From NCBI GenBank assembly GCA_046081705.1, contig JBJTWK010000021.1, forward strand, positions 1-64,000: a stretch of 64,000 bases of DNA, read 5' to 3'. Below are positions 16,459 through 24,006 of the stretch, piece after piece (the first letter of the stretch is position 1; each line of letters begins with the position of its first letter). The DNA is from IMCC26256 sp046081705 (GTDB lineage: Bacteria > Actinomycetota > Acidimicrobiia > IMCC26256). The notes below the pieces were generated by a model. The model did not search any database and was not told the DNA's origin. It was given only the letters and a program-made list of their open reading frames with translations. A program made the position numbers and the translations under genes.

Positions 16459-17727
16459 ATGCGGGAGCGGACGAGGGTGGTGACGCACGACGGCTCGGGT
16501 CCCGGTCCCCGCATCCTCTGCGTCGCCGACGAACGACCCTGGCCCGAACGCTCGGGGTACCGCATCCGTCTCGCGAACGTGCTGCGCGGGCTCGGCCGGG
16601 CCGGCACCGTCGACCTGCTCGTGCTCCACGGGGAATCCGGCGATCCGCCGGTCCCCACCGAGGTGCCCGAGGGCGAGCCGGTCCGCACCGTGCGCTCGGC
16701 CCCCCTGCCGGCCCCCGTACGACGGCGTACGGGGTGGGTGCCCTGGCTCCGGGGTGACCTGCCCCGTCGGGTGGCGTGGCGGGACTGGTCGACGGCCCGG
16801 GCCGCGTTCGCCGGGACGATCGCCGAGGGGTACGACCTCGTGTGGTGGAGCCACCTCGACACGTGGATGGTGCTCGGCGGGACGAGCGCCGCGCCTGCGA
16901 TCGTCGACCTCGACAACCTCGAGGATCAGTGGCTGGTCGGACGTCGCGACGCGTACCGCGACGGCTCGGTGCGCGCGCGACTCCGGCGTGTTGTCGTCGC
17001 GCGCCTCGACGCCATCGACGCTCGGCGCTGGCGGCGCTGGCAGGACCGCGCCGCGACGCGGACGACCGCCGCGGTGGTCTGCGCCGAGCGCGATCGGACG
17101 CTCGTGGCCGGGCCCCGGGTGCGGGTCGTGCCGAACGGATTCACGACACCGACCATCCCCGCGGGCCATCCCGACCGCGCGGTGCCGGACGCCGGCGGGG
17201 TGATCGCGTTCGTCGGGCTGCAGACCTACGAACCGAACGTCGACGCGTCACGGTTCCTCGTCGAGGAGGTCCTGCCCCGTCTCCGGGCGGCCCGCCCGGC
17301 GCTCGAGGTCCACATCGTGGGTCGGTCCGGAGCGGAGGTCGCGGGCCTCGCCGGGCCCGGCGTGCGTGTGCTCGGCGAGGTCGACGACCTGTCGGGCGTG
17401 CTGGCCGCGGCCGACCTCATCGCGGTCCCGGTGCGGTTCGGCGGGGGGACCCGCATCAAGGTGCTCGAGGCGATGGCCCACCGCATCCCGATCGTCACGA
17501 CCAACCTCGGCTGCAGCGGGCTCGGCCTGCGCGCGGGCGTGGAGGTGGAGATCGCGGACGACTCGGACTCGTTCGCCGCGGCCTGCCTCCGGCTGCTCGG
17601 ATCCGCCGACCTGCGCATCGCGCGCGCCGAGGCGGCCGCACGGACGCACGCGGCGCGCTTCGAGTGGTCCGCGATCGCCGACGATGTGGCGGCGCTGACC
17701 CGGGCCGCGACGGCGGTGTCGGCATGA
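16459..17727 (+). CDS. Glycosyltransferase (GT4-like, GGGTRIKVLEAMA type)
   Basis: A 422-residue GT-B glycosyltransferase. The C-terminal half carries VIAFVGLQTYEPNVDA and VPVRFGGGTRIKVLEAMAHRIPIVTTNLG, the donor-site pattern of the PEP-CTERM/Stp2-like glycosyltransferases. The N-terminus PRILCVADERPWPERSGYRIR is the usual GT-B beginning. The ATG at 16459 is chosen; a GTG 21 nt downstream would also fit. It heads a plus-strand run of four overlapping genes: glycosyltransferase, methyltransferase, deacetylase, glycosyltransferase. Confidence 0.88.
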   Translation: MRERTRVVTHDGSGPGPRILCVADERPWPERSGYRIRLANVLRGLGRAGTVDLLVLHGESGDPPVPTEVPEGEPVRTVRSAPLPAPVRRRTGWVPWLRGDLPRRVAWRDWSTARAAFAGTIAEGYDLVWWSHLDTWMVLGGTSAAPAIVDLDNLEDQWLVGRRDAYRDGSVRARLRRVVVARLDAIDARRWRRWQDRAATRTTAAVVCAERDRTLVAGPRVRVVPNGFTTPTIPAGHPDRAVPDAGGVIAFVGLQTYEPNVDASRFLVEEVLPRLRAARPALEVHIVGRSGAEVAGLAGPGVRVLGEVDDLSGVLAAADLIAVPVRFGGGTRIKVLEAMAHRIPIVTTNLGCSGLGLRAGVEVEIADDSDSFAAACLRLLGSADLRIARAEAAARTHAARFEWSAIADDVAALTRAATAVSA

Positions 17728-18476
17728 CGGCCCGCGCCCGGCTCGTCGCGCTCGCCCGACGCCTGCCGTACCCGGTCCGGCACGCGGGCCGTCAGGTCAT
17801 GCGTTCGGAGCGGGCCCGGCGTCTCGCGCGACCGGTGCGGTGGGGATCGCTGCGGCGCACCCGGCCGGTGAGTCGTGACTACGGCCTCGACCGCGGTACC
17901 CCCGTGGATCGCGTGTTCCTGGACCGCTTCTTCGCCGAGCACGCCGGCGACATCCGCGGCGCGGTGCTCGAGGTCGGCGGCCCGGTGTTCAGCGGCCGGT
18001 TCGGTGGCGGCATCACCTCCACCGACATCGTCGACATCGACCCCGGGAACGGACTCGCGACGATCGTCGTGGACCTCGCGACGCCGGGGGTGCTGCCGCC
18101 GGAGGCCTTCGACTGCGCCATCGTGCCGCAGACCCTCCAGTACGTGGCCGATCCGAGGGCCGCGGTCGTGAACCTCATCGACGCGCTGCGGCCCGGTGGG
18201 GTCCTCCTCGTCACGGTGCCGGTGATCGCCCAACTGGATCGTCACGCGGCCGCCGTCGACCGTTGGCGGGTCACCCCGGTGGGCTTCGCCGAGTCGCTCG
18301 CGCGCTGGTGCCCCGACGCCGAGGTCACCGTCGGATCGGCGGGCAACGTGCTCGTCGCCACCGCCTTCCTCCAGGGTGTGGCCGCCGAGGAACTGCGGCC
18401 GACGGACTTCGACGTGGTCGATCCGCTGTACCCGATCATCGCCACGGCCCGCGTCGTCCGGCCCGACGTGTCGTGA
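17724..18476 (+). CDS. SAM-dependent methyltransferase, class I
   Basis: A 250-residue Rossmann methyltransferase, probably acting on a sugar or glycan intermediate. It has the SAM-binding segment AVLEVGGPVFSGRFG, then an acidic DIVDIDPGN, the FDCAIVPQTLQYVADPRAAVVNLIDALRPGGVLLVTVP block of the Methyltransf_11 type and a basic N-terminal 55 residues. The ATG overlaps the stop of the upstream glycosyltransferase gene (ATGA). Its own stop shares a base with the deacetylase ATG. Confidence 0.85.
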   Translation: MTARARLVALARRLPYPVRHAGRQVMRSERARRLARPVRWGSLRRTRPVSRDYGLDRGTPVDRVFLDRFFAEHAGDIRGAVLEVGGPVFSGRFGGGITSTDIVDIDPGNGLATIVVDLATPGVLPPEAFDCAIVPQTLQYVADPRAAVVNLIDALRPGGVLLVTVPVIAQLDRHAAAVDRWRVTPVGFAESLARWCPDAEVTVGSAGNVLVATAFLQGVAAEELRPTDFDVVDPLYPIIATARVVRPDVS

Positions 18477-19402
18477 TGGGCGCGCCCGCCCTCGTCCTCG
18501 TGTACCACCAGGTGGTCGACGCCGGACCGGCGGGGGCCGACCTCGCCGTGCACCCCGAGCGGTTCGCGGCGCAGCTCGACGTGCTGGGGTCCCGGGCCGC
18601 GGTGGTACCCCTCGCTCGGATCCGCGACCGGGCGCGTGGTCGTGCGCGCGTCGCCATCACGTTCGACGACGGGTACCTGGACAACCTCGAGACCGCGACG
18701 CCGATGCTCACCGACCGGGGGTTGCCCGCCACCTGCTTCGTGACCGGCTGGTCGCTCGCAGGTGAGCGTGAGTTCTGGTGGGACGAACTCGACCATCTGC
18801 TCGGGCCGGCCGCGCCCGATCGGTCGGCCCCGCCGTTCGAGACGGTCCTCGCCGGCCGCCGCCTCCGGGTCGAACTCGCGGGGGCCGAGGCGCGCCGTCG
18901 GGCGGCCGTCGCGATCGCGGTCCGGTGCTACGGCGCGACCCCGGACGACATCCGTGCGTCGATCGACGCGCTCGCCGCCCACCTCGACGTGGGTCTCACG
19001 ATGTGCGATCAGCACCGGCACCTCGGCGAGGCGGGGGTCCGGCGGCTCGCCGACCTACCGGGGATCACCATCGGCGCGCACACGATGCGCCACGCGGCGC
19101 TCACGGCGCTCGAACCCGCCACGCGCGACGCGGAGATCCGCGACTCCAAGCGGCGGCTCGAGGCGCTCGTCGGCCGACCCGTCACCGAGTTCGCGTTCCC
19201 GTTCGGCCACGAGGGTTCGTTCGACGACGACTGTGAGCGGGCGGTCGCCGCCGCCGGCTTCGAACTCGCGTGCCGGAACGTGCGCGGCCGGGTGACGCCC
19301 CGCACCGACCCGTTCCGCATCCCGCGCCTCGCGGTCGGCGACTGGTCGGCCGACGAGTTCGCGGCCCGGCTCGATCGCTGGATCGGCGGTCGCGTCCGGT
19401 GA
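18476..19402 (+). CDS. Polysaccharide deacetylase (CE4/NodB-like)
   Basis: A 308-residue NodB-fold enzyme, expected to remove acetyl groups from N-acetylated sugars. The TFDDGY motif (D64, D65) and the zinc-binding HTMRH (H202, H206) are present, as is the FAFPFGHEGSF segment near the C-terminus. There is no signal peptide, so a cytoplasmic or membrane-associated step in glycan assembly is likely. It is translationally coupled to its neighbours on both sides (TGATG at the start, GTGA at the end). Confidence 0.9.
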   Translation: MGAPALVLVYHQVVDAGPAGADLAVHPERFAAQLDVLGSRAAVVPLARIRDRARGRARVAITFDDGYLDNLETATPMLTDRGLPATCFVTGWSLAGEREFWWDELDHLLGPAAPDRSAPPFETVLAGRRLRVELAGAEARRRAAVAIAVRCYGATPDDIRASIDALAAHLDVGLTMCDQHRHLGEAGVRRLADLPGITIGAHTMRHAALTALEPATRDAEIRDSKRRLEALVGRPVTEFAFPFGHEGSFDDDCERAVAAAGFELACRNVRGRVTPRTDPFRIPRLAVGDWSADEFAARLDRWIGGRVR

Positions 19403-20349
19403 CGAGGTTCCTCGTGCCCGAGCCCGCCGCCCCGGTGGAGCCGGGCCCTGTCCCGACCTTCTCCGTGATCATCGCCTGCTACAACGCGGCGACGACGGTC
19501 GGCGACGCGATCCGTTCGTGCCTCGAGCAGACCGTCCCGCCCCTCGAGGTCATCGTGATCGACGACGGGTCGACGGACGACCTCGATGCGGCGCTCGCCC
19601 CGTTCCTCGACGACATCGTGCTGCTACGGCAGGAGAACGGCGGGGAGAGCTGCGCGAAGAACGCCGGCGTCGCGGCGGCCCGGGGGGACTTCGTCGTGAT
19701 CCTCGACGCCGACGACGTCGCGTACCCCCACCGTCACGAGGCGCTCGGCGCACTCGCCGCGGCGCGCCCGGACCTCGCGATCCTCACCCACGACGCCCTG
19801 CTCACCCGTGACGGTGCGGTGCTGCGGCACTACTACGGTGAGTTCCACCCGTTCCCGGTCGAGCAGCAGCGGCGGGAGATCCTGCGTCGGTGCTTCGTGA
19901 TCAACCCGGCGGTGCGGCGTTCCGCCTGGCTGGCGATCGGCGGGTACGACCCGGCTCTGCGCATCGGCGCCGACTGGGAGTGCTGGCTGCGGATGATCCT
20001 CGCCGGTGAGCAGGTCGGCTGCGTCGACGAGCCGCTCTCGGACTACCGCCAGGGTGGCGAGCAGCTCACCTCAAACCGGCTCGCGGAGTTCGCGGGACGT
20101 CAGCAACTCTTCGCCAAGACCCTCGAACGTTCGGATCTCACCGCCACCGAGCGGGCCGCGATCGTCGACCTGCGGATCACCCTCGACGGCCGGATGGCCC
20201 GTGAGGCGATCCGGACCGGCGCGCCCGGTGCCCGGCTCGCGTCGTGGCGCGTGGCGTTCGCCCGCGGTCAGCGTCGGCCGGTCCGGATCCGTGCACTCGC
20301 CGCGGCGATCGCGCCGTCGGTCATGGCTCGCTGGCTGCCGCCCGAGTGA
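19399..20349 (+). CDS. Glycosyltransferase family 2
   Basis: A 316-residue GT-A glycosyltransferase: FSVIIACYNAATTVGD, VIDDGSTDD, DxD motif ILDADDVAYP, and GADWECWLRMILAGEQVG. It is a paralogue of the GT2 at 13251-14294; both share the ENGGESCAKNAG / EHGGEARARNAA segment and a similar C-terminal helical region. The GTG overlaps the deacetylase stop (GTGA). Its stop codon abuts the stop of the convergent phosphotransferase gene with no base between. Confidence 0.9.
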   Translation: MTRFLVPEPAAPVEPGPVPTFSVIIACYNAATTVGDAIRSCLEQTVPPLEVIVIDDGSTDDLDAALAPFLDDIVLLRQENGGESCAKNAGVAAARGDFVVILDADDVAYPHRHEALGALAAARPDLAILTHDALLTRDGAVLRHYYGEFHPFPVEQQRREILRRCFVINPAVRRSAWLAIGGYDPALRIGADWECWLRMILAGEQVGCVDEPLSDYRQGGEQLTSNRLAEFAGRQQLFAKTLERSDLTATERAAIVDLRITLDGRMAREAIRTGAPGARLASWRVAFARGQRRPVRIRALAAAIAPSVMARWLPPE

Positions 20350-21771
20350 TCAGGCGGTCGGGAACCGCCAGCCCGCCCCGAGGCGGGGGTCGGCGAGCCA
20401 TCGGGCCGCCACCCGGTTGACGAGCCCCTCGGCCACCGGCAGGCGCCCGGCCCGCACGGCCCGGTTCGCCCGCGACCGGCCGTGGTGCAGCCAGCCGGTC
20501 GTGACGGCGGGGCCGATCGCGGCCTCGGGCACCTCGAGCGCGATCGCCGCCTCCCGGAGTCGGGCGAACGCGTAGCTGCTCAGTCGGTGCTCACCCGCGA
20601 ACAGCGCGGCGATCCGGGCGACCTTCCGGTCGACCGGTGCCGGTCCGTCGACCGCGCTGCACGCGTCGGCCAGCAGGTAGGCGGTGTCCCAGAGCGGTAC
20701 CGACGGGTACGCGGCGGACTCCCAGTCGAGGAGGGTGAACCCGGTGGCCGCGACCGCGATGTTCCACGAACCGGGGTCGCGGTGCGCGAGGACGGGGTGG
20801 AGCGGAGCGAGCGGGCCGAGCAGCGAGCCGTCGATCCGCGGGTCGAGGTCCCCGTGCGCGGGCAGGACGTCGCGCGCGAGACGTTCGAGTTCCGGGGTGA
20901 GGCCGCCGACCGGGCCGCGTGAGCGCCGGCCGAGTTCGATGAGCCAGGTCAGGACGCGATCGACGTGCGCGAGGGCCCGATCGCCGGAGGCGTCGAGCAG
21001 CACGTTGAGCGACCGTCCCGGCGCTGCGGTCTCGACCGACGCGGCGAGGCCGGCGACGTCGAACCGGCCGAGGAGTCGGGGGACGTGGTCCGCGAGCGCC
21101 GGCGCGTGCGCGGCGAGGAGCGCGAGCCCGGCGGCATCGGCGTCGAACGCCGCCGTGTAGCCGGGGACCCGCGCCACCTTCACCACGGTGGTCGGCGCCG
21201 CCGCGCCCCGCGGCAGGGCGTGGAGCACCACGCGCTGGAGGTCGTCGCCGTCGCCGAACCAGGCGAGCCATCCGCCCGACGCGTCGACCCCGTGCTCGGT
21301 GCCGGCTGCGAGCGGGAACGGGAGGCCGGGCGAGCGCGCCGCGATCGTCACGATCGATCGGGCCGGCACGAGGCCGAGGCCCGCCCCGAACCGGGCCGTC
21401 GTCCGGCGGATCCCGGCGACGGGCCCGCCGCTCGGGACCGGACCACCGAACGCCAGCCCGGCGAGCGTCGGGTCGCCGATCGGGAGCGCGAGCCGGGGGC
21501 CCTCGGGTCCCGGCCGCACGAGGAGCCGCGACACCGTGAGCCCCCGCGCCCGGAGCGCCCGCTGGGGGGCCCGCCCGGGCAGGAGCAGCATCGGTGCGTC
21601 GACCGCGGGGACGCCCGGGGCGACGACGAGGTCCGGCGCGTCCTGCGGACCGGCCGCGAGGTCGAGGTCGCTCGCGGCGGCCGCCCAGGCGGGCTCGCCG
21701 GGGTCGACGGCGACCCGGTGCGGCGGATGCGGGAGCACGAGGCGCAGATCGGCGGCGCGGATCCCACTCAT
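20350..21771 (-). CDS. Phosphotransferase-fold protein (APH/choline kinase-like)
   Basis: A 473-residue protein whose C-terminal part has the aminoglycoside/choline kinase fold. Visible are the VVKVAR lysine (K198), the catalytic loop HRDPGSWN (H330, D332, N337) and the metal site LLDWES (D349). The first ~180 residues are not recognised and form an extra domain. Next to a glycan-export locus it more likely phosphorylates a sugar or glycan precursor than an antibiotic; that is inference. The ATG follows a minus-strand TAGGCT box by 8 nt and appears leaderless. The stop directly abuts that of the convergent GT2 gene. Confidence 0.75.
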   Translation of the reverse strand: MSGIRAADLRLVLPHPPHRVAVDPGEPAWAAAASDLDLAAGPQDAPDLVVAPGVPAVDAPMLLLPGRAPQRALRARGLTVSRLLVRPGPEGPRLALPIGDPTLAGLAFGGPVPSGGPVAGIRRTTARFGAGLGLVPARSIVTIAARSPGLPFPLAAGTEHGVDASGGWLAWFGDGDDLQRVVLHALPRGAAAPTTVVKVARVPGYTAAFDADAAGLALLAAHAPALADHVPRLLGRFDVAGLAASVETAAPGRSLNVLLDASGDRALAHVDRVLTWLIELGRRSRGPVGGLTPELERLARDVLPAHGDLDPRIDGSLLGPLAPLHPVLAHRDPGSWNIAVAATGFTLLDWESAAYPSVPLWDTAYLLADACSAVDGPAPVDRKVARIAALFAGEHRLSSYAFARLREAAIALEVPEAAIGPAVTTGWLHHGRSRANRAVRAGRLPVAEGLVNRVAARWLADPRLGAGWRFPTA

Positions 21772-21800
21772 CGCGTGGGAGCCTAGGGCGCTCGCCGCCG

Positions 21801-21806
21801 TACGCT
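21801..21806 (+). promoter_or_regulatory. -10 box of map
   Basis: TACGCT lies in the short region between the divergent phosphotransferase and map. It predicts a transcript start near 21813 and a leader of about 30 nt that holds the GGGAG ribosome-binding site used by the GTG at 21843. Confidence 0.45.
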
Positions 21807-21842
21807 GTCGTGCCGACGCGAGGCGAGGGAGCCGTCCACACC

Positions 21843-22757
21843 GTGAAGTCGAACGACACCTGCTGGTGCGGGAGCGGGCAGAAGTACAAGCGCTGCCACA
21901 AGCCCCTCGAACGACCGCTGCGGCCCGGCATGGTGTCGCCGATGCGCAGCGTGCCCCCGCTCATCGGCCGGCCGCCGTACGCCGACTCGGGGGAGCCGCC
22001 GCCGGGTCGGGAGGCCGCCGTGAAGTCGGCCGACGTCATCGAGCGCATGCGCGTCGCGTGTCGGGTGGCCGCGGAGATCCTGCGTGATGCGGGCGCGATG
22101 GTGGCGCCCGGCGTCACGACCGACGAGATCGACGTCGCGGTGCACGAGGCGACGATCGCTCGCGGCGCCTACCCGAGCCCGCTCAACTACCACGGCTACC
22201 CGAAGAGCGTGTGCACGTCGGTGAACGAGGTCATCTGCCACGGGATCCCCGACGACCGACCGCTCGAGGACGGCGACATCGTGAACATCGACGTCACGGC
22301 GTACCTCGACGGCGTGCACGGCGACACGAACGCGACGTTCCTCGTCGGTGACGTGGACCGGGGGTCGCGGCGCCTCGTGCAGGTCACGCGGGAATGCCTC
22401 GACCGCGGCATCGCCGCAGCGAAGCCGGGCCGACCGCTCAACGAGGTCGGCCGCGCGATCGAACGACACGCGCACGCGCACGACCTCTCGGTGATCCGCA
22501 CCTTCGTCGGGCACGGCATCGGTGAGCAGTTCCACGGGGAGCCGAGCGTGCCCCACTACTACGAGCCCCGACTCACGACGGTCCTCGAGCCGGGCATGGT
22601 GTTCACGATCGAGCCGATGATCGCGATGGGTGACCACCGCGAGCGCATCTGGAGCGACGGGTGGACCGCGGTCACCGTCGACGGTCTGCGCACCGCGCAG
22701 TTCGAGCACACGCTCCTCATCACCGGGACCGGCAACGAGGTGCTCACCCGACCCTGA
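21843..22757 (+). CDS. map: Methionine aminopeptidase, type I, with SEC-C zinc motif
   Basis: It removes the N-terminal methionine from new proteins at the ribosome. The 304-residue protein starts with a SEC-C motif (CWCGSGQKYKRCH, C7/C9/C18) that can bind zinc. A linker of about 35 residues follows, then the pita-bread catalytic domain. The metal ligands are seen in NIDVTAYLDGVHGDTNATF (two Asp), FVGHGIG (His), TIEPM (Glu) and FEHT (Glu). I chose GTG 21843, preceded by GGGAG, because the SEC-C motif begins there. Such SEC-C forms are known as one of several Map paralogues in actinobacteria. Confidence 0.95.
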   Translation: MKSNDTCWCGSGQKYKRCHKPLERPLRPGMVSPMRSVPPLIGRPPYADSGEPPPGREAAVKSADVIERMRVACRVAAEILRDAGAMVAPGVTTDEIDVAVHEATIARGAYPSPLNYHGYPKSVCTSVNEVICHGIPDDRPLEDGDIVNIDVTAYLDGVHGDTNATFLVGDVDRGSRRLVQVTRECLDRGIAAAKPGRPLNEVGRAIERHAHAHDLSVIRTFVGHGIGEQFHGEPSVPHYYEPRLTTVLEPGMVFTIEPMIAMGDHRERIWSDGWTAVTVDGLRTAQFEHTLLITGTGNEVLTRP

Positions 22758-22773
22758 GGCCGCGCCGCGACGA

Positions 22774-23493
22774 TCAGGCGATGGTCGTGCCGAGCAGTCG
22801 ACCGATCCCGGCCGCGACGGCCATCGCGATCGCGCCGCCCACGACGACCCGGGCGGCGGCTCGACTCGACCGGGCCCCGCCGATACGGGCACCCGCCACG
22901 CCGAGGGCAAGCAGCAGCACCAGGGCCAGGAGCCCGCTCGCGATGACGCGGGTCGCGGCCGACGACTCGGCGCCGAGCAGGGCCATGAGCACGATCGAGG
23001 GGATCGATCCCGCGGCGAACGCGGCGGCGGAGACGAACGACGCCTGCACCGGGCGCGCCATCGTGTGCTCGGCGATCCCGAGTTCGTCGCGCAGGTGGGT
23101 GCCGAGCGCGTCGGCCTCGGTGAGTTGTGCCGCGACCTGCTCGGCGAACTCGCGTGTGAGGCCGCGTTGCACGTAGATCTGGGTGAGCTCCTCGAGTTCG
23201 TGGTCCGGGGTGGCCTCGAGTTCGAGCCGTTCCTTCTCGATGTCTGCCTGCTCGGTGTCGCGCTGGCTACTCACCGACACGTACTCGCCGAGCGCCATCG
23301 AGGCCGCACCGGCGACGAGGCCGGCCATGCCGGCCACGAGGATCGCGCTGCGCGTCGCGTCGGTCGCGGCGACGCCGATCATGAGGCTCGTCGTCGAGAC
23401 GATGCCGTCGTTCGCCCCGAGCACGGCGGCGCGCAGCCAGCCGACGCGGTCGTTGCGGTGACGCTCGCGGTGGTTCGGACTGCGGCTCGGCAC
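22774..23493 (-). CDS. VIT1/CCC1-family membrane transporter
   Basis: A 239-residue inner-membrane protein of the vacuolar iron/manganese transporter family. It starts with the family motif LGANDGIVSTTSLMIGVAA. A first pair of membrane segments is followed by a charged helical stretch (DTEQADIEKERLELEATPDHELEELTQIY), the metal-binding region in the family, and then three more membrane segments. It probably moves Fe(II) or Mn(II) out of the cytosol. The start is GTG at 23493 with GGAG 5 nt upstream. It converges with map. Confidence 0.9.
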   Translation of the reverse strand: MPSRSPNHRERHRNDRVGWLRAAVLGANDGIVSTTSLMIGVAATDATRSAILVAGMAGLVAGAASMALGEYVSVSSQRDTEQADIEKERLELEATPDHELEELTQIYVQRGLTREFAEQVAAQLTEADALGTHLRDELGIAEHTMARPVQASFVSAAAFAAGSIPSIVLMALLGAESSAATRVIASGLLALVLLLALGVAGARIGGARSSRAAARVVVGGAIAMAVAAGIGRLLGTTIA

Positions 23494-23590
23494 GGTGGCT
23501 CCGGACGGTGGCGGTCGGTTCGGTGCGAGCGTACGCCGCCGCCGGCGCGGGAGGCGGGGCCGCAGGTGTGACCCTGGGCGGCCGACCGGG

Positions 23591-23902
23591 TCAGGTGCGC
23601 CCGCGTCGCGTGGTGTCGGCGACGATCCGCTGCGCGGTGGCGGCGGCAGCGGGTGAGAGCGCCCGCACCTGGAGGCGGCCGGCGTCCGCGTCGATGACGA
23701 GCCGGACCCCGGTGAAGACCTTCTTCTGCCGGGCGACGCGCCGGACCCCGTCGAGTGGGATCTCGCGGACCCCCTCGGGGTGGGCGACGACGATCCGGTC
23801 GGCGAACACGAGCACGTCGCTGCGCCGCCAACGGCGGGCCCCGCGCACGAGCACCTGCCGCAGCAGGAGGAGTACCTCGTCGTCGCGGGCCCGGTCGTCC
23901 AC
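23591..23902 (-). CDS. Small PH-like domain protein
   Basis: A 103-residue soluble protein with alternating beta strands and a last helix, resembling a bacterial PH (YokE/bPH) domain: DVLVFADRIVVAHPEGVREIPLDGVRRVARQK..., then KVFTGVRLVIDADAG and a C-terminal helix. Function is unknown. I chose GTG at 23902 because a minus-strand TAGGTT box ends exactly 7 nt upstream; a longer in-frame reading exists but is Pro/Ala-rich and not convincing. Confidence 0.6.
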   Translation of the reverse strand: MDDRARDDEVLLLLRQVLVRGARRWRRSDVLVFADRIVVAHPEGVREIPLDGVRRVARQKKVFTGVRLVIDADAGRLQVRALSPAAAATAQRIVADTTRRGRT

Positions 23903-23909
23903 GGCGCGC

Positions 23910-23915
23910 AACCTA
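23910..23915 (-). promoter_or_regulatory. -10 box of the PH-like gene (leaderless)
   Basis: TAGGTT on the minus strand ends 7 nt before the GTG at 23902. It decides the start choice for this small gene. Confidence 0.5.
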
Positions 23916-24006
23916 GCGGGGCGCGCGGGCGCCGCCGGGGCCGGTGCCACTAGCCTCGGCGCAGCCCGGGCGTCCGGATCGGGCATGGACACGGGGGACG
24001 GGACGG

